A DNA stretch of 64,000 nt from positions 1-64,000 of the forward strand of contig NW_019774936.1 of the NCBI RefSeq assembly GCF_001039355.2, in the 5' to 3' direction. The notes beneath the pieces were generated by a model. That model did not search any database. It worked only from the letters and a program-made list of their open reading frames with translations, and was not told where the DNA came from. This DNA comes from Lingula anatina. Lineage: Eukaryota > Brachiopoda > Lingulata > Lingulida > Lingulidae. Positions 11,113 to 22,979 of the stretch are shown in pieces. Positions within the stretch are counted from its first letter, which is position 1; the number at the start of each line of letters is the position of its first letter. The translations under genes and the position numbers were made by a program.

Positions 11113-11613
11113 TTGAGTCTAAAATCCATAAAATGTTCGGTAGATTGTACAAAATAAAAGTTCATAAATGTTTATAAATAAGAAAAATATTGACATGGAA
11201 AGTTTGATTACTCAACAGTAATTAAAAGTAAAAAAATCAAGATTTCCTGTATGTAAAACGTTTTAAAATGTGCCATTTCAATTCTTTCTAGATGATTTTT
11301 GTGCTTCTGTAAGTCTTAGATAAATTGGCAGCTTGTTCCACCCTACCGGTACTACTATGCAAAATGCTACATGTATATTTTTTAACCTAGCTTTTGGAGT
11401 TTCCGGTGAAAGTTGGTGTATGTTGCCAACGAGGTAGTCGCACACATTTAAAAATAACTTCAAATCAAAATGCTGGTGTAGTTCGCCTTTTAATCTTCAC
11501 TAGAATCACGGTACATAAATTCAAACCGGAATATTGACGTATAGTCTCCTCTTATGAGTCCTTTATTGGACTCAGCCTTTGAGCTGCTATTTGAGACCTT
11601 TTTCGAGTTTTTT
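11113..11613. other. 3' flank of transporter pseudogene A
   Basis: AT-rich sequence with no exon that I can support. It lies just downstream (minus strand) of the stop codon of copy A and probably includes its former 3' UTR. Confidence 0.35.
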
Positions 11614-12121
11614 TTACTTGTGATAAGTGATGCTCTTATAATGCCTTGCCATCAACGGATATTTATTCATTACCACTATAACGACCATGGTGAAACCACA
11701 TATAAAATATCCCACCGCTAATGTCACAAATACCAGTGAATAGGAGTTCTTCCAGTCGTATATAGCACCTGGAACGATTAAAACACTTTGCTTGACCTCA
11801 ACAACATTCTATATTAACAATTACTCATACACTCTTGCTAAAATGATAGAATATTTCAACAGAATATCGCATATGCGATTTCAATAAGATAAAAAAATTC
11901 AACCAGTCCACTGGTGTTGTGTTAACATTTTTCATGTTCTAACTTCAAGTATATTTGAGTTTTTTTTTTTTTTTTTCGTTTGGGTTCCTTCTGATGATTA
12001 ATTGCATATTTGATAAATCGTGGCCAATTTACGCCAGTGATAGGACCTTAACTTAACAAGTCATATTAATGCAATACTCCTCAGCTTATGAACTATGCCC
12101 AACTGCGATAATGGAAGTTAC

Positions 12122-12367
12122 GCTAAGCCCCCTTTACACTGGACGACGTCCTTTTTGCGTCTCGGAGTACGGCCCCGTTTGAGACTAAAAGAAAATAATA
12201 CTTTACGTGCCGAAAACTGGCCGATCATTGAACATTCATTCTGCAACCAAAGCGATGCTTGCGCCTCAGTTTTACGACCACAGTGATGCCGGTCTCATGG
12301 TCGATCAAAGAACGCAGAAAGTCAAGGTCGCACAAAGGACCCCGTCCAGTGTAAAGGGGGCTTTAGC
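12122..12367. mobile_element. MITE with GCTAAGCCCCCTTTACACTG ends
   Basis: The left end GCTAAGCCCCCTTTACACTG is complementary to the right end CAGTGTAAAGGGGGCTTTAGC (one-base indel), within intron 6 of pseudogene A. It has no coding capacity. The short open frames overlapping it are incidental. Confidence 0.8.
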
Positions 12368-14576
12368 AACTGACCGACGTTGGATGGACTCATTCTAATT
12401 TTATTGGATGGCTCGGAAATTTACCCACTCCTCTGTTCAGTTACACATGTTCAGGGTACACAGCTCTAACAACCCATGGTGCATTGCTCAGATTTTTTCT
12501 TCCTCCGTAACTTGAAAATTATTTATTTTTCATTGCTACGGCCATCTGCATCAAATGTTTTGTGTTGAAAGTACACAGTTGACCTTAAGATAATAATGTG
12601 TCTCTAGATTTCAATATATTCCACCATTTTAGCACGAGTGCATCTAATTTTCAACGAACACAGCCTACAAAACATTTAAATGCGTCATTCATTAATTAAA
12701 ATGACTGTCATACAGTGTGTAAAGGCAATAATGAAAAAATCCGTTCCTATATCATGAAACTAATTTCATTTGAATTCCATAAAATTCACATAAAGAGAGA
12801 AGTTATTCTAAAATTACACACGAAAAGCCCAAGCAAACAATAACATCAACCTGACCAATACGCAGGATATGGATACACTGTATGACATATCAAGAATTTG
12901 ATTAAATCCTATACCTGAGAGATACGGCGCTACGGCCATTCCAACGTATAAACCACCGCTCCAGAGAACAAATACTTGGTGAACGTGTTGTCCAGACATG
13001 ACTTCTGAACATGACGCATAGACAGCGGCAAGTAATGGACCCTGACCAAAACCTAGAACTGTTGTTAAACCGAAGTTGTTACATTACCATTAGACAGTTG
13101 AATCCAACACAGCACGAAGAGACGGGTGGGAAAATTTCTATTTTCCTTTTTCTATATTCCTATTTCGTTAATTTTAATTTTATTAAAATAAAGTGCGGTA
13201 AAGGTGGGGCTTTGTAAAATATGGTGCTATTGTCCTAACAGTGTGGCCTGCCTTCCTTTTTGGAAGGCAAGGACAATCATTTTAAATGATTCTCGTCCAC
13301 AGTGTTAATATAGGATGACATACATGTACCTTAATTTTATACTGTCATGAAATGCAGTTTTGTATTAACAATGTATATTTCACGTGTTTTGAATCAAATG
13401 AGCAAATATTACTGTTGGAATATCACATACTTCTTATCCAGATTTCAATTCAATTTTAGTAGTTACCTATACTATACGGTATAAAAGCTGTAGATGCCGT
13501 GGCAGCATATCCCAGAACCATGTCTGCTGATAAGATAAACGCCAAAACTGCGTGAATCTCTAATATATGTCCCTTTAAACGGTCACCAATCAGGGTGGTA
13601 GCTAAACGACTGAGGAAATTGCAAACTCCCTCTGCGGTCATGAATCGAACTGCCACATAGAACGGTAAACCCATGTCTTCTAAGTGCTTCATCTGAAATA
13701 AATCAAACACACACAACGTATATAATATAACGTATACAGGTGCGACCTCAAGTTGAATAAGTTGAAAATTGTGCAATGTTCGTATCTATAACTGATCGGA
13801 ACTGTAACTTTCTAGCATTATGTTATTTCCAGGGGAGTATTTAGATGTTGCTTACTAATGTTTGAAGTCATTTTGCAATTGTATTCAAACTGGTCCTTGT
13901 GAATACGCTTAAAAATCTACAGGGTCATTTTCGATCAGGAGAAAAGTGTGCAAATGAATGACCGCATCGACCGGGAATTACACAAACTGGGCACATCGTT
14001 ATCATATATCGTACATAACGTATACATTAGCTCATAATAATAATTATGGAGACATTCAAGTTAAAATCGTTAATCATCTTTACCAAAATACCAGTTGAGT
14101 TGACATGTCCCATTCCATTTGCAACATTACTTAGAAACCACATTGACAGGATGAAAACTTGCTGGCCTTTTCCAAAAACGTCGCAGTCTTCATTTTTTCG
14201 TTCTGGTTCAGCTCGAGTGTCAGGGTTTTGGAACCATCCAAGGGGCAATAACGCTTAAAAGAAAATATGTCTTTATATTTTAGAACCATGCCAATATTTC
14301 CGTCTTGGCGGCTAAACATCCAAAAGCAGCAGAGGTGAATAACATGCTTTCAATGAGACCTGGAATTATCGAATATCATTGATTTGTTGGGTAATAAGCT
14401 TATAAAATGCATGTATCTGTAATGGCACTGCTAGTATATATATATAACACGCTTACCTTCATAATGATAAAATTCAAAACTGTTCAATTTCTACACAATA
14501 AGCTGTAAGCTCACCTGACTAAACTGCAAGTACAACTGGGACGTCTTGCAAGTGCAACAATGACCCCAACTTAATA

Positions 14577-16605
14577 GGGGAGACCGGGGCTAGTTGGCCC
14601 AGTTAGACACTTTTGGCCTTGTAGAGCCAACTAGGAGTGGGTTAGAGTAACAAAACCGGTTTCAAACTAAGCCCCATGAACTAAGCTACGTATGCAACGT
14701 CATTATTTTTCAAATATAATGCCAGGTGGCTCACAATTTGACAAAAAACGCAGTTGACGTCAGGGGGGCCAACTTGCCCCGCCATGGGGCAAGTTGGCCC
14801 CAGGGTTGGGGCAAGTTGGCCCCCCTATACGAAAATGAAGTATATATCCCATGTAAACGCCTTGAAATACATTTTTATAAAATTTTAATTTATTTAATTG
14901 ATTTTTGAGAGTCTTTGATGAATAAACAGTTCAATTAGGCAGATTTATTGAGGTTTCCGTACGTCACGTTGTTGGGGGGGGGGGGGATGTGTTGCAAGAA
15001 CCAAAATATCTATCAATAAAATGTGTTTTGTTTTAATTAAGAATAAATAAATAATGGTATAAAGAAGGTTTTTAATGAATGAAAACGAATAATAAATTTT
15101 CTTTTTAAAAGAAAGTAACAAATTCAGTTTTAAACCATTGAGTTTGTTTCAACAATGGTCTCTAGCTAGGGAGGGGTGGAAAATCCCCTTGGGGCCACAT
15201 ATAACACAATAAACACAAAGGGAATCCCCTTACAATGAATTAAGGCAAAATAATTTTTTTTCTACGGAAAGTCCAATGGATTCGCTTTTTAATACTTACA
15301 ATCAACAGAATATTTCTAATATAAATTTTCAAAAAGACACCAGAGAGAAAATTTAAAAAAATCAATCAGACGGTAATAGACACCGGCAAGCTGTGTCAAT
15401 TTCACCAACTTGTTTATTTCAAACAAGCACACGAACGAAACGTAGTGCCTCGATATGAAACCAGACAACTTTTGTGTTTTTAATCTCCAAATACGAAAAA
15501 AAATCAATTAAGCTAATAAATAGGCTAACGTTAAGAACATATTATATCGTTTGTTTTATATTAATTATTATTTAAGATCATAATAATAAACAAGTCGCAT
15601 TTCGATGTACTCCATGCTATAACCTTTATATAAAAATAGCAATTTTTACGAGATTACAAATTGTATCGCATTGTTTGGTTCCATTGCCTCGCTTTCAAAA
15701 AGTAGAACAGGCGCTCCAAAATCGTAAAACGAAGTTAAAAACTTTATATTGGCCGAGTTCCCCCACTGTTAAGAATATCCTCGTAGCATTATCTGCAGTT
15801 AACCTTCCTACGATTTTCAATGTATTTTGCAATGTTATTTACAATCCTCCAGGTGAAGAATTTTATTAATCAAGAGTTGGGGAGGTGTGAAAATCCCCAT
15901 TGGGGCCACATATAACACTATAAATACAATGGGAATCCCCTTAAAATGAAGGTAAAATAAATGTTTTTCTAAGAAATTCCGACGGATTTACTTTTTACAA
16001 CATAAAATCAACAGAACATTTCTAATATAAATTTTCAAAAAGACACCAGAGAGCTAATGAAATAAAATCAACCAGACGGTCTTTGTCAATTTCACCAACT
16101 TGTTTATTTCAAACAGCGCACTTTTCGCACATGCGCAGTTGTTTGAAGCCTGTGCTTTTCAAACAGCGTTGCGCGCAAAGGTTTGTGGGTAATATGAGGG
16201 TCCAACTTGCCCCGAGTCAAGGGGGCCAACTAGCCCCGGGTGCACATTATATATTTTAAAGGATGGTGGCCATTTATGGTGCTAGAATGAGCAACGATGA
16301 TACATCTCTGTGAAACTTGAAACAATGAGCTTTAGTTTGATGCCCTATACATATCTTATATTCGATCGAAAGCCTATGAAAATAGATTTTTAAATCTCTT
16401 AAACAAAATTACTTTTAGGTGCAAAAATCGTTTATTTCGACTTACCGCTTAAGTAAAACTTTTTAACGTCCGACACTTCCTTAGCATTGTAGGCTACTGT
16501 CACTTTACAAGAGTATGTGGCTATTTTTTTTACCTCGTAGTTACCTTTTTCATAAATTGACGGGGGGCCAACTTACCCCGGGGTCCAACTAGCCCCGGTC
16601 TCCCC
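14577..16605. mobile_element. 2.0-kb non-autonomous TIR element with GGGGAGACCGGGGCTAGTTGG ends
   Basis: The two ends are perfect inverted repeats over about 20 bp and are flanked by TA (14575-14576 and 16606-16607). Several subterminal copies of GGGGCAAGTTGGCCCC-like words occur near both ends (about 14760-14825, 16198-16240 and 16561-16600). The interior is AT-rich with no transposase that I recognise. It contains a 240-bp imperfect direct duplication (15170-15430 and 15883-16121). It lies in intron 1 of pseudogene A. Confidence 0.8.
15170..16121 (+). repeat. Internal direct repeat pair of the 2.0-kb element
   Basis: The blocks 15170-15430 and 15883-16121 share long identical runs such as AATTTTCAAAAAGACACCAG and TCACCAACTTGTTTATTTC, offset by about 710 bp. 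Confidence 0.8.
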
Positions 16606-16957
16606 TACTGGTGCATTTGTACCTGTACTTGGACATAATATTGCAATTTTGTCCATGCCCTGTACAATATGAGAGCTTGACAACTTAAAGCCTGTCATTT
16701 AGCTAATAGAGCCCATAGAACTATGTAGAGCCGTAAATACGGACTCTTCACGTCCGACGCAGACGATAAATGAAGTAAACAGCAGGAGGTGAACTTGTGA
16801 AGGACTTGTGAAATTGTAAATTGTGCTACTACATTGTACCCATATACAAGTAGGCTGTATCGGTAGGTTAACTGACCGATGTGAAAAGGACCATAGCAGA
16901 TAAGGCCATTTGCAGATCATCTGTATCAAAACACTGGGACCGGTCCCAACAAACCAC

Positions 16958-16958
<1 letters not shown>

Positions 16959-17000
<42 letters not shown>
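16959..17000 (+). repeat. Poly(T) tract
   Basis: An uninterrupted T run of about 41 bases within intron 1 of copy A, near the exon 1 donor. The duplicate locus has a much shorter run at about 25248-25264. Confidence 0.9.
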
Positions 17001-17002
<2 letters not shown>

Positions 17003-17229
17003 CATAAATAACATAATTGTCTTAAATTCATACACGTATCACTGTTTATCGTATGATGACTGGGATGACAAAGATATTTACCTATTGTCGCAAGGGGTCC
17101 ACCTACTTGTACACGTAGGTCATGATCCTGGGCGAAAGTAGCGTTAAACACACCCCAGCTCATGTTAAATCCACTAGAGGCCATAAAAAATAAGACTGAA
17201 ATAAATATAAAATTCCATCCGTAATACAT

Positions 17230-17720
17230 TGTAGATGTGTTTTAGAACCCGATTACAGATGCCGTTTTTACATTTAATTTGTTACAAGATCGCATGGCAG
17301 ACTTGCGTATAGGTGATCGTCGACAATCAAACGGCAGGTCAATGCATTATATAGTCCATTCTATAGTGCGATAAAGAATGAATGTGGCATACACTGTACT
17401 CAGAACATTTAAACCACGGCTAGCGCGTAGAACAAAAGACTCGGTCGTGCTATATTCGACATACAAGCACGTCATGTACGAATGCGTTCCACAGTCTGTT
17501 GCACTCCCGTTACCAGCTAATAAGTGCCCAGTATCTGTATAACGGGTCCTAGTGCCCACCACGGATCAGACAACAATGAAAACCAGTCGTTTCTCAAACT
17601 TTTTATATCAAACTATATTATTATTATTTACAGAATGTGAAAAAGAAATTTTAAAAATCTCTTCCAAAGTAAATTTCCTGCCTTCTTTGGCGATGACAAT
17701 TTTTTTAATCGGAAAAGACA
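17230..17720. other. Upstream flank of transporter copy A
   Basis: The first part (17230 to about 17400) is repeated, with small indels, at 25493-25640 upstream of the duplicate exon 1. It probably contains the minus-strand promoter of copy A. I identify no core element. Confidence 0.4.
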
Positions 17721-18399
17721 CAGTGGCGGGTCCAGGATTATTTGAAGGGGGGGGGGGGGGGGGGGGGGGAGAAACACCGGGGGGGGGCGTTGGGGGGGGG
17801 GGGGGGGGGGNNNNNNNNNNNNNNNNNNNNNNNNNNNNNNNNNNNNNNNNNNNNNNNNNNNNNNNNNNNNNNNNNNNNNNNNNNNNNNNNNNNNNNNNNN
17901 NNNNNNNNNNNNNNNNNNNNNNNNNNNNNNNNNNNNNNNNNNNNNNNNNNNNNNNNNNNNNNNNNNNNNNNNNNNNNNNNNNNNNNNNNNNNNNNNNNNN
18001 NNNNNNNNNNNNNNNNNNNNNNNNNNNNNNNNNNNNNNNNNNNNNNNNNNNNNNNNNNNNNNNNNNNNNNNNNNNNNNNNNNNNNNNNNNNNNNNNNNNN
18101 NNNNNNNNNNNNNNNNNNNNNNNNNNNNNNNNNNNNNNNNNTGGTGGGGGGGGGGGGGGGGGCGGAAAGACAAGCCTCGGATGCGAAGCCTTGGGGAAGG
18201 GTACGGGGCCTGCTCAAGAGCCCCGAAAAATTTTTGGTGTTTTGGAGGGCAAACGGTGTTTTTCGTACGCTTTAAAACTATGATTCAGCTAGTCAAGATT
18301 CTAATTTCAAGAAGGGAATATTGGTGTGATATATTTTATCTGTGTGATATATTTTTCAGAAACCATATCTGCCCCCCCCCCCCTCTAAATCCGCCACTA
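17721..18399. mobile_element. hAT-like MITE interrupted by the assembly gap
   Basis: It starts with CAGTGGCGGGTCCAGGATTA and ends with complementary ATCCGCCACT. Poly(G) and poly(C) tracts lie next to the ends. The part after the gap (18165-18345) is the reverse complement of the MITE interior at 19370-19480 (TTTGGAGGGCAAACGGTGTT). It is therefore the same family in the opposite orientation. Glycine- or proline-rich frames across the gap are artefacts. Confidence 0.72.
17811..18141. other. 331-base assembly gap (N)
   Basis: A run of N flanked on both sides by poly(G), which probably broke the assembly. Confidence 0.99.
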
Positions 18400-19289
18400 A
18401 GGCACATGAAGTATCAATTTAATCATCATTACCTGATGGGGGAGAAGAAGTAGTGTTTTGGGGAACTTTTCAGTATCTAAACTGCTGCTGGTGGTGTTGG
18501 TGGTTGTGGTGCTGCTGCTGCTACTGTTGCGCGAAGCGGCTGGGGCTGACTTTGGTCGAGGGGACTGTAAAGGCGTGTCCAGCCTTGTCCTCCAGCGTCC
18601 AACACAGGACTAAGGATGCATTCCCATAGATTTTAGATCGATCTATCCCCGGGGGGTCTCACTAGATTACTGTCAGATAATCCGGCTTTAATGTCCGCCC
18701 CGCCTACAACAAGCTGTAAGGTGTAATTTTTTTTCGTGCCCGCTCTGACAGCTATTTAGCGTGAACCCCCAGGGAGTTAGGTCGTCTAGTTGATCTAATC
18801 TTTGGGAATGGGGTCTAAGGGACCACAAGGACCCCTTAAATGTATGACTAAAACATCGCAAGGCCAGTGAAGTAGCCAATTAGAGGCCGTGGTTTAAACC
18901 AGATACAACACTCGTCGCAAAGCTGTACGTGCCTGCGGCTCGACAATACACTCATAATATTTCACGTACAGCTCGGCGACTAGTATCTACAGTATCACAT
19001 AGATAGCCGCTTAAACTTGGGCGAAGAAAATGAAAGGACTGACAACCAAAAGCTAATCGGATTAGAGCATTTCTCCCACTTGGCTGTTTGCATTCGGACC
19101 ACGTGACCTCCCGTGTCTGTTAGTTATAGAAGTACTGTACGATCGCAGTTAGTGATTAATTGTATGTGTAACGAGCTTTTGTTAAGTTAGTGTCGCTTTT
19201 TGAACATTGTATTCTGCTCGTAATTAGAAAAAAAACTATATATCTATCGTTGAGTTTTTTATGACTCTTTTGTCATTTAGACAGGTAAA
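18400..19289. other. Intergenic sequence between divergent copies A and B1
   Basis: I see no gene. Around 18480-18530 there is a short GCTGCTG/GGTGGT trinucleotide-rich patch. Sequence from about 18990 resumes homology with 25640 onward, so about 1.6 kb here (including the gap MITE) is missing from the second copy. Confidence 0.4.
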
Positions 19290-19556
19290 CAGTGGGGGAT
19301 TCAGAAACCTGGATTGGGTGAGGGGGTTCATGACGCCCCCCTTCGGTTTCTAAAAAAATTCACACCAATATTCCTCTCTTGATAAAAAAAACTTTTGAAG
19401 GGCTGAACCATAGTTCTAAACTGCACCAAATGGCACCGTTTGCCCTCCAAATACACCAACCCTACACCAAAGGGGCGAGAGCCACCTTCGCATCAGAGGT
19501 CTGTCATTCTTAAAGAAACCTGGATCCCCCTTTAAATAATCCTGGAACCGCCCCTG
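19290..19556. mobile_element. hAT-like MITE (first duplicate)
   Basis: The ends CAGTGGGGGATTCAG and CCTGGAACCGCCCCTG are imperfect inverted repeats, and the interior matches the gap MITE in reverse. The same insertion is found at 25914-26193 in the duplicated block, so it predates the divergence of the two blocks. Confidence 0.7.
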
Positions 19557-19821
19557 GGTAGATATGGGTCGTATGAGGCAGGTCTTCGAGAGGTTGAGAC
19601 AACAAGAACATATTGCATGGGAGAAAGTTGTAAAAACTGATAATTCTGAAATGCATCTTGGGGGACAGTGTACCAGGGTACATATAGCATAGTCCTCTCC
19701 CTCGGATCTCTATAAAAAAAGTCTTTTTTCAAACAGTTAAATGTGATATCTGAGAGAACGGTTCGACCATAAATAATATTTAATTACCGGGTTTATTATA
19801 CAACTGATGAATATTATATAC

Positions 19822-20268
19822 CTCCATGCACATTTTTTTTTTGTTTTGTTTTAGCCAAATCAAGTTTTACTCCTTTTGAATATTCTGCTTATAGAGAATA
19901 TGTGTGTTGATATAGGTATCCCCCTACTAAAAAGGGTCACCCCTAACGCAATACGTAAAAGACACAAAATCATGTCATGCACCAATGGTCTTTATTCGAC
20001 TTTTTAAAGGAATTTTTTTCACAAAAATTAATTGATTGTCCCAAAAATAAATTAACTAACCTTAGTAAAAGTTTCAAAGCCACTTTTTTTCTATTCTGCA
20101 CTGTATACTCTAGATTGGAGTATTTTAACAATAATAACAGTGTAGCAAATTGTTATCTGTATAAAATGTTATAAAAAATATATATCAAATATTCAATAAG
20201 ACTTCATATCAAAAATTATGATGTGACGAGTCAGCAAAAGTTATTATTTACAAACAAATTTGAACAAA
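19822..20268 (+). repeat. Insertion present only in the first block, containing a dispersed repeat
   Basis: The second block reads TATATACCTGTTTGTGGTG (about 26450) where the first has about 447 extra bases. The 20115-20235 part recurs at 31283-31412 in an intron of copy B2 (AATATTCAATAAGACTT). A TIR-element end similar to 4685 occurs near 19919. Confidence 0.65.
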
Positions 20269-21243
20269 TTTCGTTTGTGGTGTTGCAAAGTAAGTGAACC
20301 CCAATACTCGTGATGTGTGAAGGGTGGGGGTTGATAAGGTCTGACCATTTTCTTTACAAGACTAATAAACAGAGTTATAAATGTTTACCTCAATGATAAG
20401 TAAACAGTAGGTATAGATGGTTACCTCAGTGATAAACAATTGAATAGGTGATGAGCAAGGCTGCGTTTGAGTTTTGGACTAAGCTGGTTTATAATGATGT
20501 GCAAGTCAGATTGTCAGCAAGATTCTCTACACTTGTACTGGTACAATGTATCTACCCGTAAAAGTGAAAAGACTGACAAGGAATATCATAGAAGTCTGAA
20601 ACTTAAAGTAGGTAACTGAATCGGAAAAAAGAAGGTGCCCAAGTGGTATACAGTAGTAAAATATAGGCCTAGGTGTCTGGTATTCTATAAGGACCCCTTT
20701 TTTGTGCAGTCGCCGTGACCACTATCAGAAGCAAACAAGAAACCCGTGGACAATGGAAGTTTTGGCAACAGCAACTACTATAATCAGTAGAGAAAATAAC
20801 TATAATAGCATTCATGCAACAGTGGACAGTTGTACGGTTGATCCCTGCTTGAAGTTTTACAGAATATTTCACTGTCGTAAAATGTTGTAATAAACGTGTT
20901 GTAACGCTTCAACAGATCGATTGAACTGCTGGGAATTTCTCATCGAAGTAAAACCCGATGAATTTTTTTTAACTGAAGATTTAAGTTGAAGGTTGGAGAT
21001 AACTTCTAGCTTAATCGTATCGTGCGCATCAACAGACTGAATCGAGCGCAAATGGGGTCTAGTGACGACCCATGATATAAGTAGCAACATGTGCCTCAAC
21101 GGAGACTACCCCTCTAGGGTAGAATTGAGCATGTGCTGAATGCGCATGTGCGTAAATAAGTTCTGGAGATTGTTGTTGCCATAAAATGTCGTTTGACTAC
21201 ACATAACTTTTCTTTGTCCCACAATATTATTGTACAGTGTACC
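20269..21243. other. Intergenic flank upstream of transporter B1
   Basis: No exon recognised. It is nearly identical to 26459-27589 apart from a MITE present only there. Short open frames on both strands are also repeated in the other block but show no coding features. Confidence 0.4.
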
Positions 21244-21425
21244 TTTTTGATAACCGGTTCTGCTTGCCAGCAGCTAGATAGTGCTCAGGGTGAGATCGCT
21301 CAGTGTTAATTCAGATGAAATGTCGCACGGACCCGTTACGGTTGAAAGGGTTTCATTGGGGTCACTTAGCCATGAAGCAAAAATCTACGTAGTGTCAGTG
21401 TACTAGCATAGTGCACATATCTAGG
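21244..21425 (+). promoter_or_regulatory. Conserved proximal 5' region of transporter B1
   Basis: The block from TTTTGATAACCGGTTCTGCTT to the start codon is shared by B1, B2 (27590-27770) and the more distant copy C (47372-47568). Conserved islands include GTGAGATCGCTCA, ATGAAATGTCG and the ACATATCTAGG just before ATG. Retention in copy C, whose introns have diverged, suggests a promoter or 5' UTR under constraint. No TATA box is obvious. Confidence 0.5.
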
Positions 21426-22621
21426 ATGTATTATGGATGGAAGTTTGTTTTCGCCTCATCTATGTATTCCATGACTTTTAATGGATTTTACATGAGCTGG
21501 GGTGTGTTTAACGCTGCTTTTGCAGGGGATCCTGACTTGGGTGGAAGTCTTGCTGTAATAGGTAAATGAATTATACTCACTATATGTAATAGGTAGACCC
21601 CGAGTCAGCGAGGGTTATGTGGCATACACGAGTGCGTAGCACGAGTGGATGTCACATAACCCTCGCTGACGAGGGATCTATCTTATTTAGACCACGGGTC
21701 CATTAGCGGGTTATAACGCATTCATGCGAGACGTACGGTTATGCGAGTTACACCACGTCTGAGACTTTTGTTCTTCACTTCCACCGTGGTCTAAATATAT
21801 ATAAGGTTAATTCATGTGGCTTTTGTAAGTGTGACATGAACCAATATTCGTTTTTATTTCATAATTTCAGGTCTCATTCCGAGCATAATGTACGCTTCTG
21901 CTGCACTTGTATGTTTATCCGCGAAAGAAGTGTCAGTAATCATCCCAAAGTTAAAGATCATAACGTTCGCAGCTGTACTGGTTCTAGGATTGGTTTTGTC
22001 ATCCGTAGCGCCCTCTACGACATTTCTTATATTTACACACGGCATCATGACTGGATTTTCCATTACTATCATTAGACTGGAGTACACCTTCAGGATAGCG
22101 GAATGGTTCCCTTGGGATCACAGATACCATGTTTTGGCCACAAGTTTTAATCGACTTGCTATGGTTGCTGGCAAGTAATTCATATGTTTTTGTCGCGTAT
22201 GGATTGTGCTACATGTGATATTTAAAAAAATAATAATTTGTAATATCACATCAAGGTTATATAACATACATTCGGTATGTAACTTACCAACATCTCTAAG
22301 ACAGTGAAATTTATTTTTAAGAATAAAGCCTAATTTGGCAGCGTGTTGCTTTAACTGCGGTTATGATAATTTCTCTGCATCTCAATTTAACAGTATTTCA
22401 TTCTCACTTGAGGTGTTTTGAAATTAACTTACTCTATCGTATATAATATTTTTAAAAAATGTTAGCTTTAAAAATCAATAAAAAAGTGGGATTCAGTGAT
22501 ATAGATGACATCACTAAATTATTAGGCACGGTCGTCTATGCTAATCTTATTGAATGGCTGTTCCGAACGCTTGGCTGGAGATATGGCTATCTTGTACTCG
22601 GCGGTTTTTTTCTTGTTTCTG
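21426..22621 (+). CDS. MFS transporter copy B1 (MCT/OFA-like), exons 1-3 only
   Basis: Exons 21426-21561, 21871-22170 and 22526-22621. These encode TM1 (MYYGWKFVFASS... SWGVFNAAFAGD), then TM2-TM4 ending in the family signature RIAEWFPWDHRYHVLATSF, then TM5-TM6 (LIEWLFRTLGWRYGY). Intron 2 uses a GC donor (G/GCAAGT). No exons 4-7 follow: homology with B2 stops at about 22979 and an unrelated stretch runs to the single N at 25133. It is almost identical to B2 (27771-28965), so this is probably the other haplotype of B, truncated by the assembly join, rather than a separate gene. A real truncated duplicate remains possible. Confidence 0.75.
21604..21670. repeat. Perfect 18-bp stem-loop in intron 1 of B1
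   Basis: GTCAGCGAGGGTTATGTG (21604-21621) pairs with CACATAACCCTCGCTGAC (21653-21670). The duplicate at 27949-28015 has one mismatch in the stem. A second inverted repeat, TTTAGACCACGG / CCGTGGTCTAAA (21687-21795), follows directly. Both are probably MITE remnants. Confidence 0.8.
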
Positions 22622-22659
22622 GTAAGTAAAAACATTGCTACAATGAAACAGTCACATGT

Positions 22660-22979
22660 ATATTAAAGGGATAATAACTCTTCGTTTCGGCCAATAAATC
22701 AATTTCCCTGGAGTAAACAACAATTTTCCCATACTCACCAATGGTTAATGAATCCAAAAAAAGTTTGTTTTTTTTTTTTTTGTTAAAATCTCTTAAGAGA
22801 TTTTAACAGAGTATAGCCATCAATGGAGGTCACGTGGTCTAAAGACAAGCTCAGATATCAGAATAATAGCTATAACTGCCGTTTTTGTGGTAAAACAGAA
22901 TGTATTATATTTCCATGAGTTATTCACAATGTTTTTATTGTGAAATATAGATCTCATATGAAGAGTTATTATCCTTTTA
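22660..22979 (+). repeat. Dispersed repeat RIV, copy 1
   Basis: Shares GGGATAATAACTCTTCGTTT, ACAACAATTTTCCCATACT and GGAGGTCACGTGGTC with 29010-29289 (duplicate) and with 42507-42850 (unlinked copy). A short AATCTCTTAAGAGATT hairpin lies inside. Confidence 0.75.

Larger units (their letters stand above)
11614..17229 (-). pseudogene. MFS transporter copy A (MCT/OFA-like), exon 2 truncated and exon 3 lost
   Basis: Exons on the minus strand: 1 = 17082-17229, 2 (fragment) = 14359 to about 14300, 4 = 14084-14253, 5 = 13467-13692, 6 = 12915-13058, 7 = 11614-11768. Lengths and phases of exons 1 and 4-7 equal those of the intact paralogs, except for four extra codons in exon 1 (after AQDHDL). The N-terminus MYYGWNFIF and the motif SWGVFNATFAQD mark TM1. 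Exon 5 contains the TM8 region (FLSRLATTLIGDRLKGH). Exon 2 begins correctly (LIESMLFTSAAFGC), loses homology after about 20 codons and meets a stop at 14280-14282. Intron 3 sequence and exon 4 follow within about 50 bp, so TM3-TM6 are deleted. Skipping from exon 1 to exon 4 would stay in frame but leave no functional fold. Intron 1 carries the large 14577-16605 transposon. Confidence 0.78.

Noticed and set aside
13240-13310. Hairpin around CCTTCCTTTTTGGAAGG and CATTTTAAATG
   Set aside because: Short imperfect inverted repeats with no clear ends; not distinguishable from chance in AT-rich intronic DNA.
16699-17229. A 176-codon minus-strand frame
   Set aside because: Only its first 49 codons are the real exon 1 of copy A. 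The rest reads through the donor and a poly(T)-derived lysine run.
17552-18283. Glycine-rich and proline-rich frames over the gap
   Set aside because: They are produced by poly(G)/poly(C) tracts and N characters.
22171-22176. Reading exon 2 of the transporters to its in-frame stop (GK-stop) as a short protein
   Set aside because: The stop lies within the intron 2 donor region (GCAAGTAA). Joining at the GC donor gives a continuous transporter in all complete copies.
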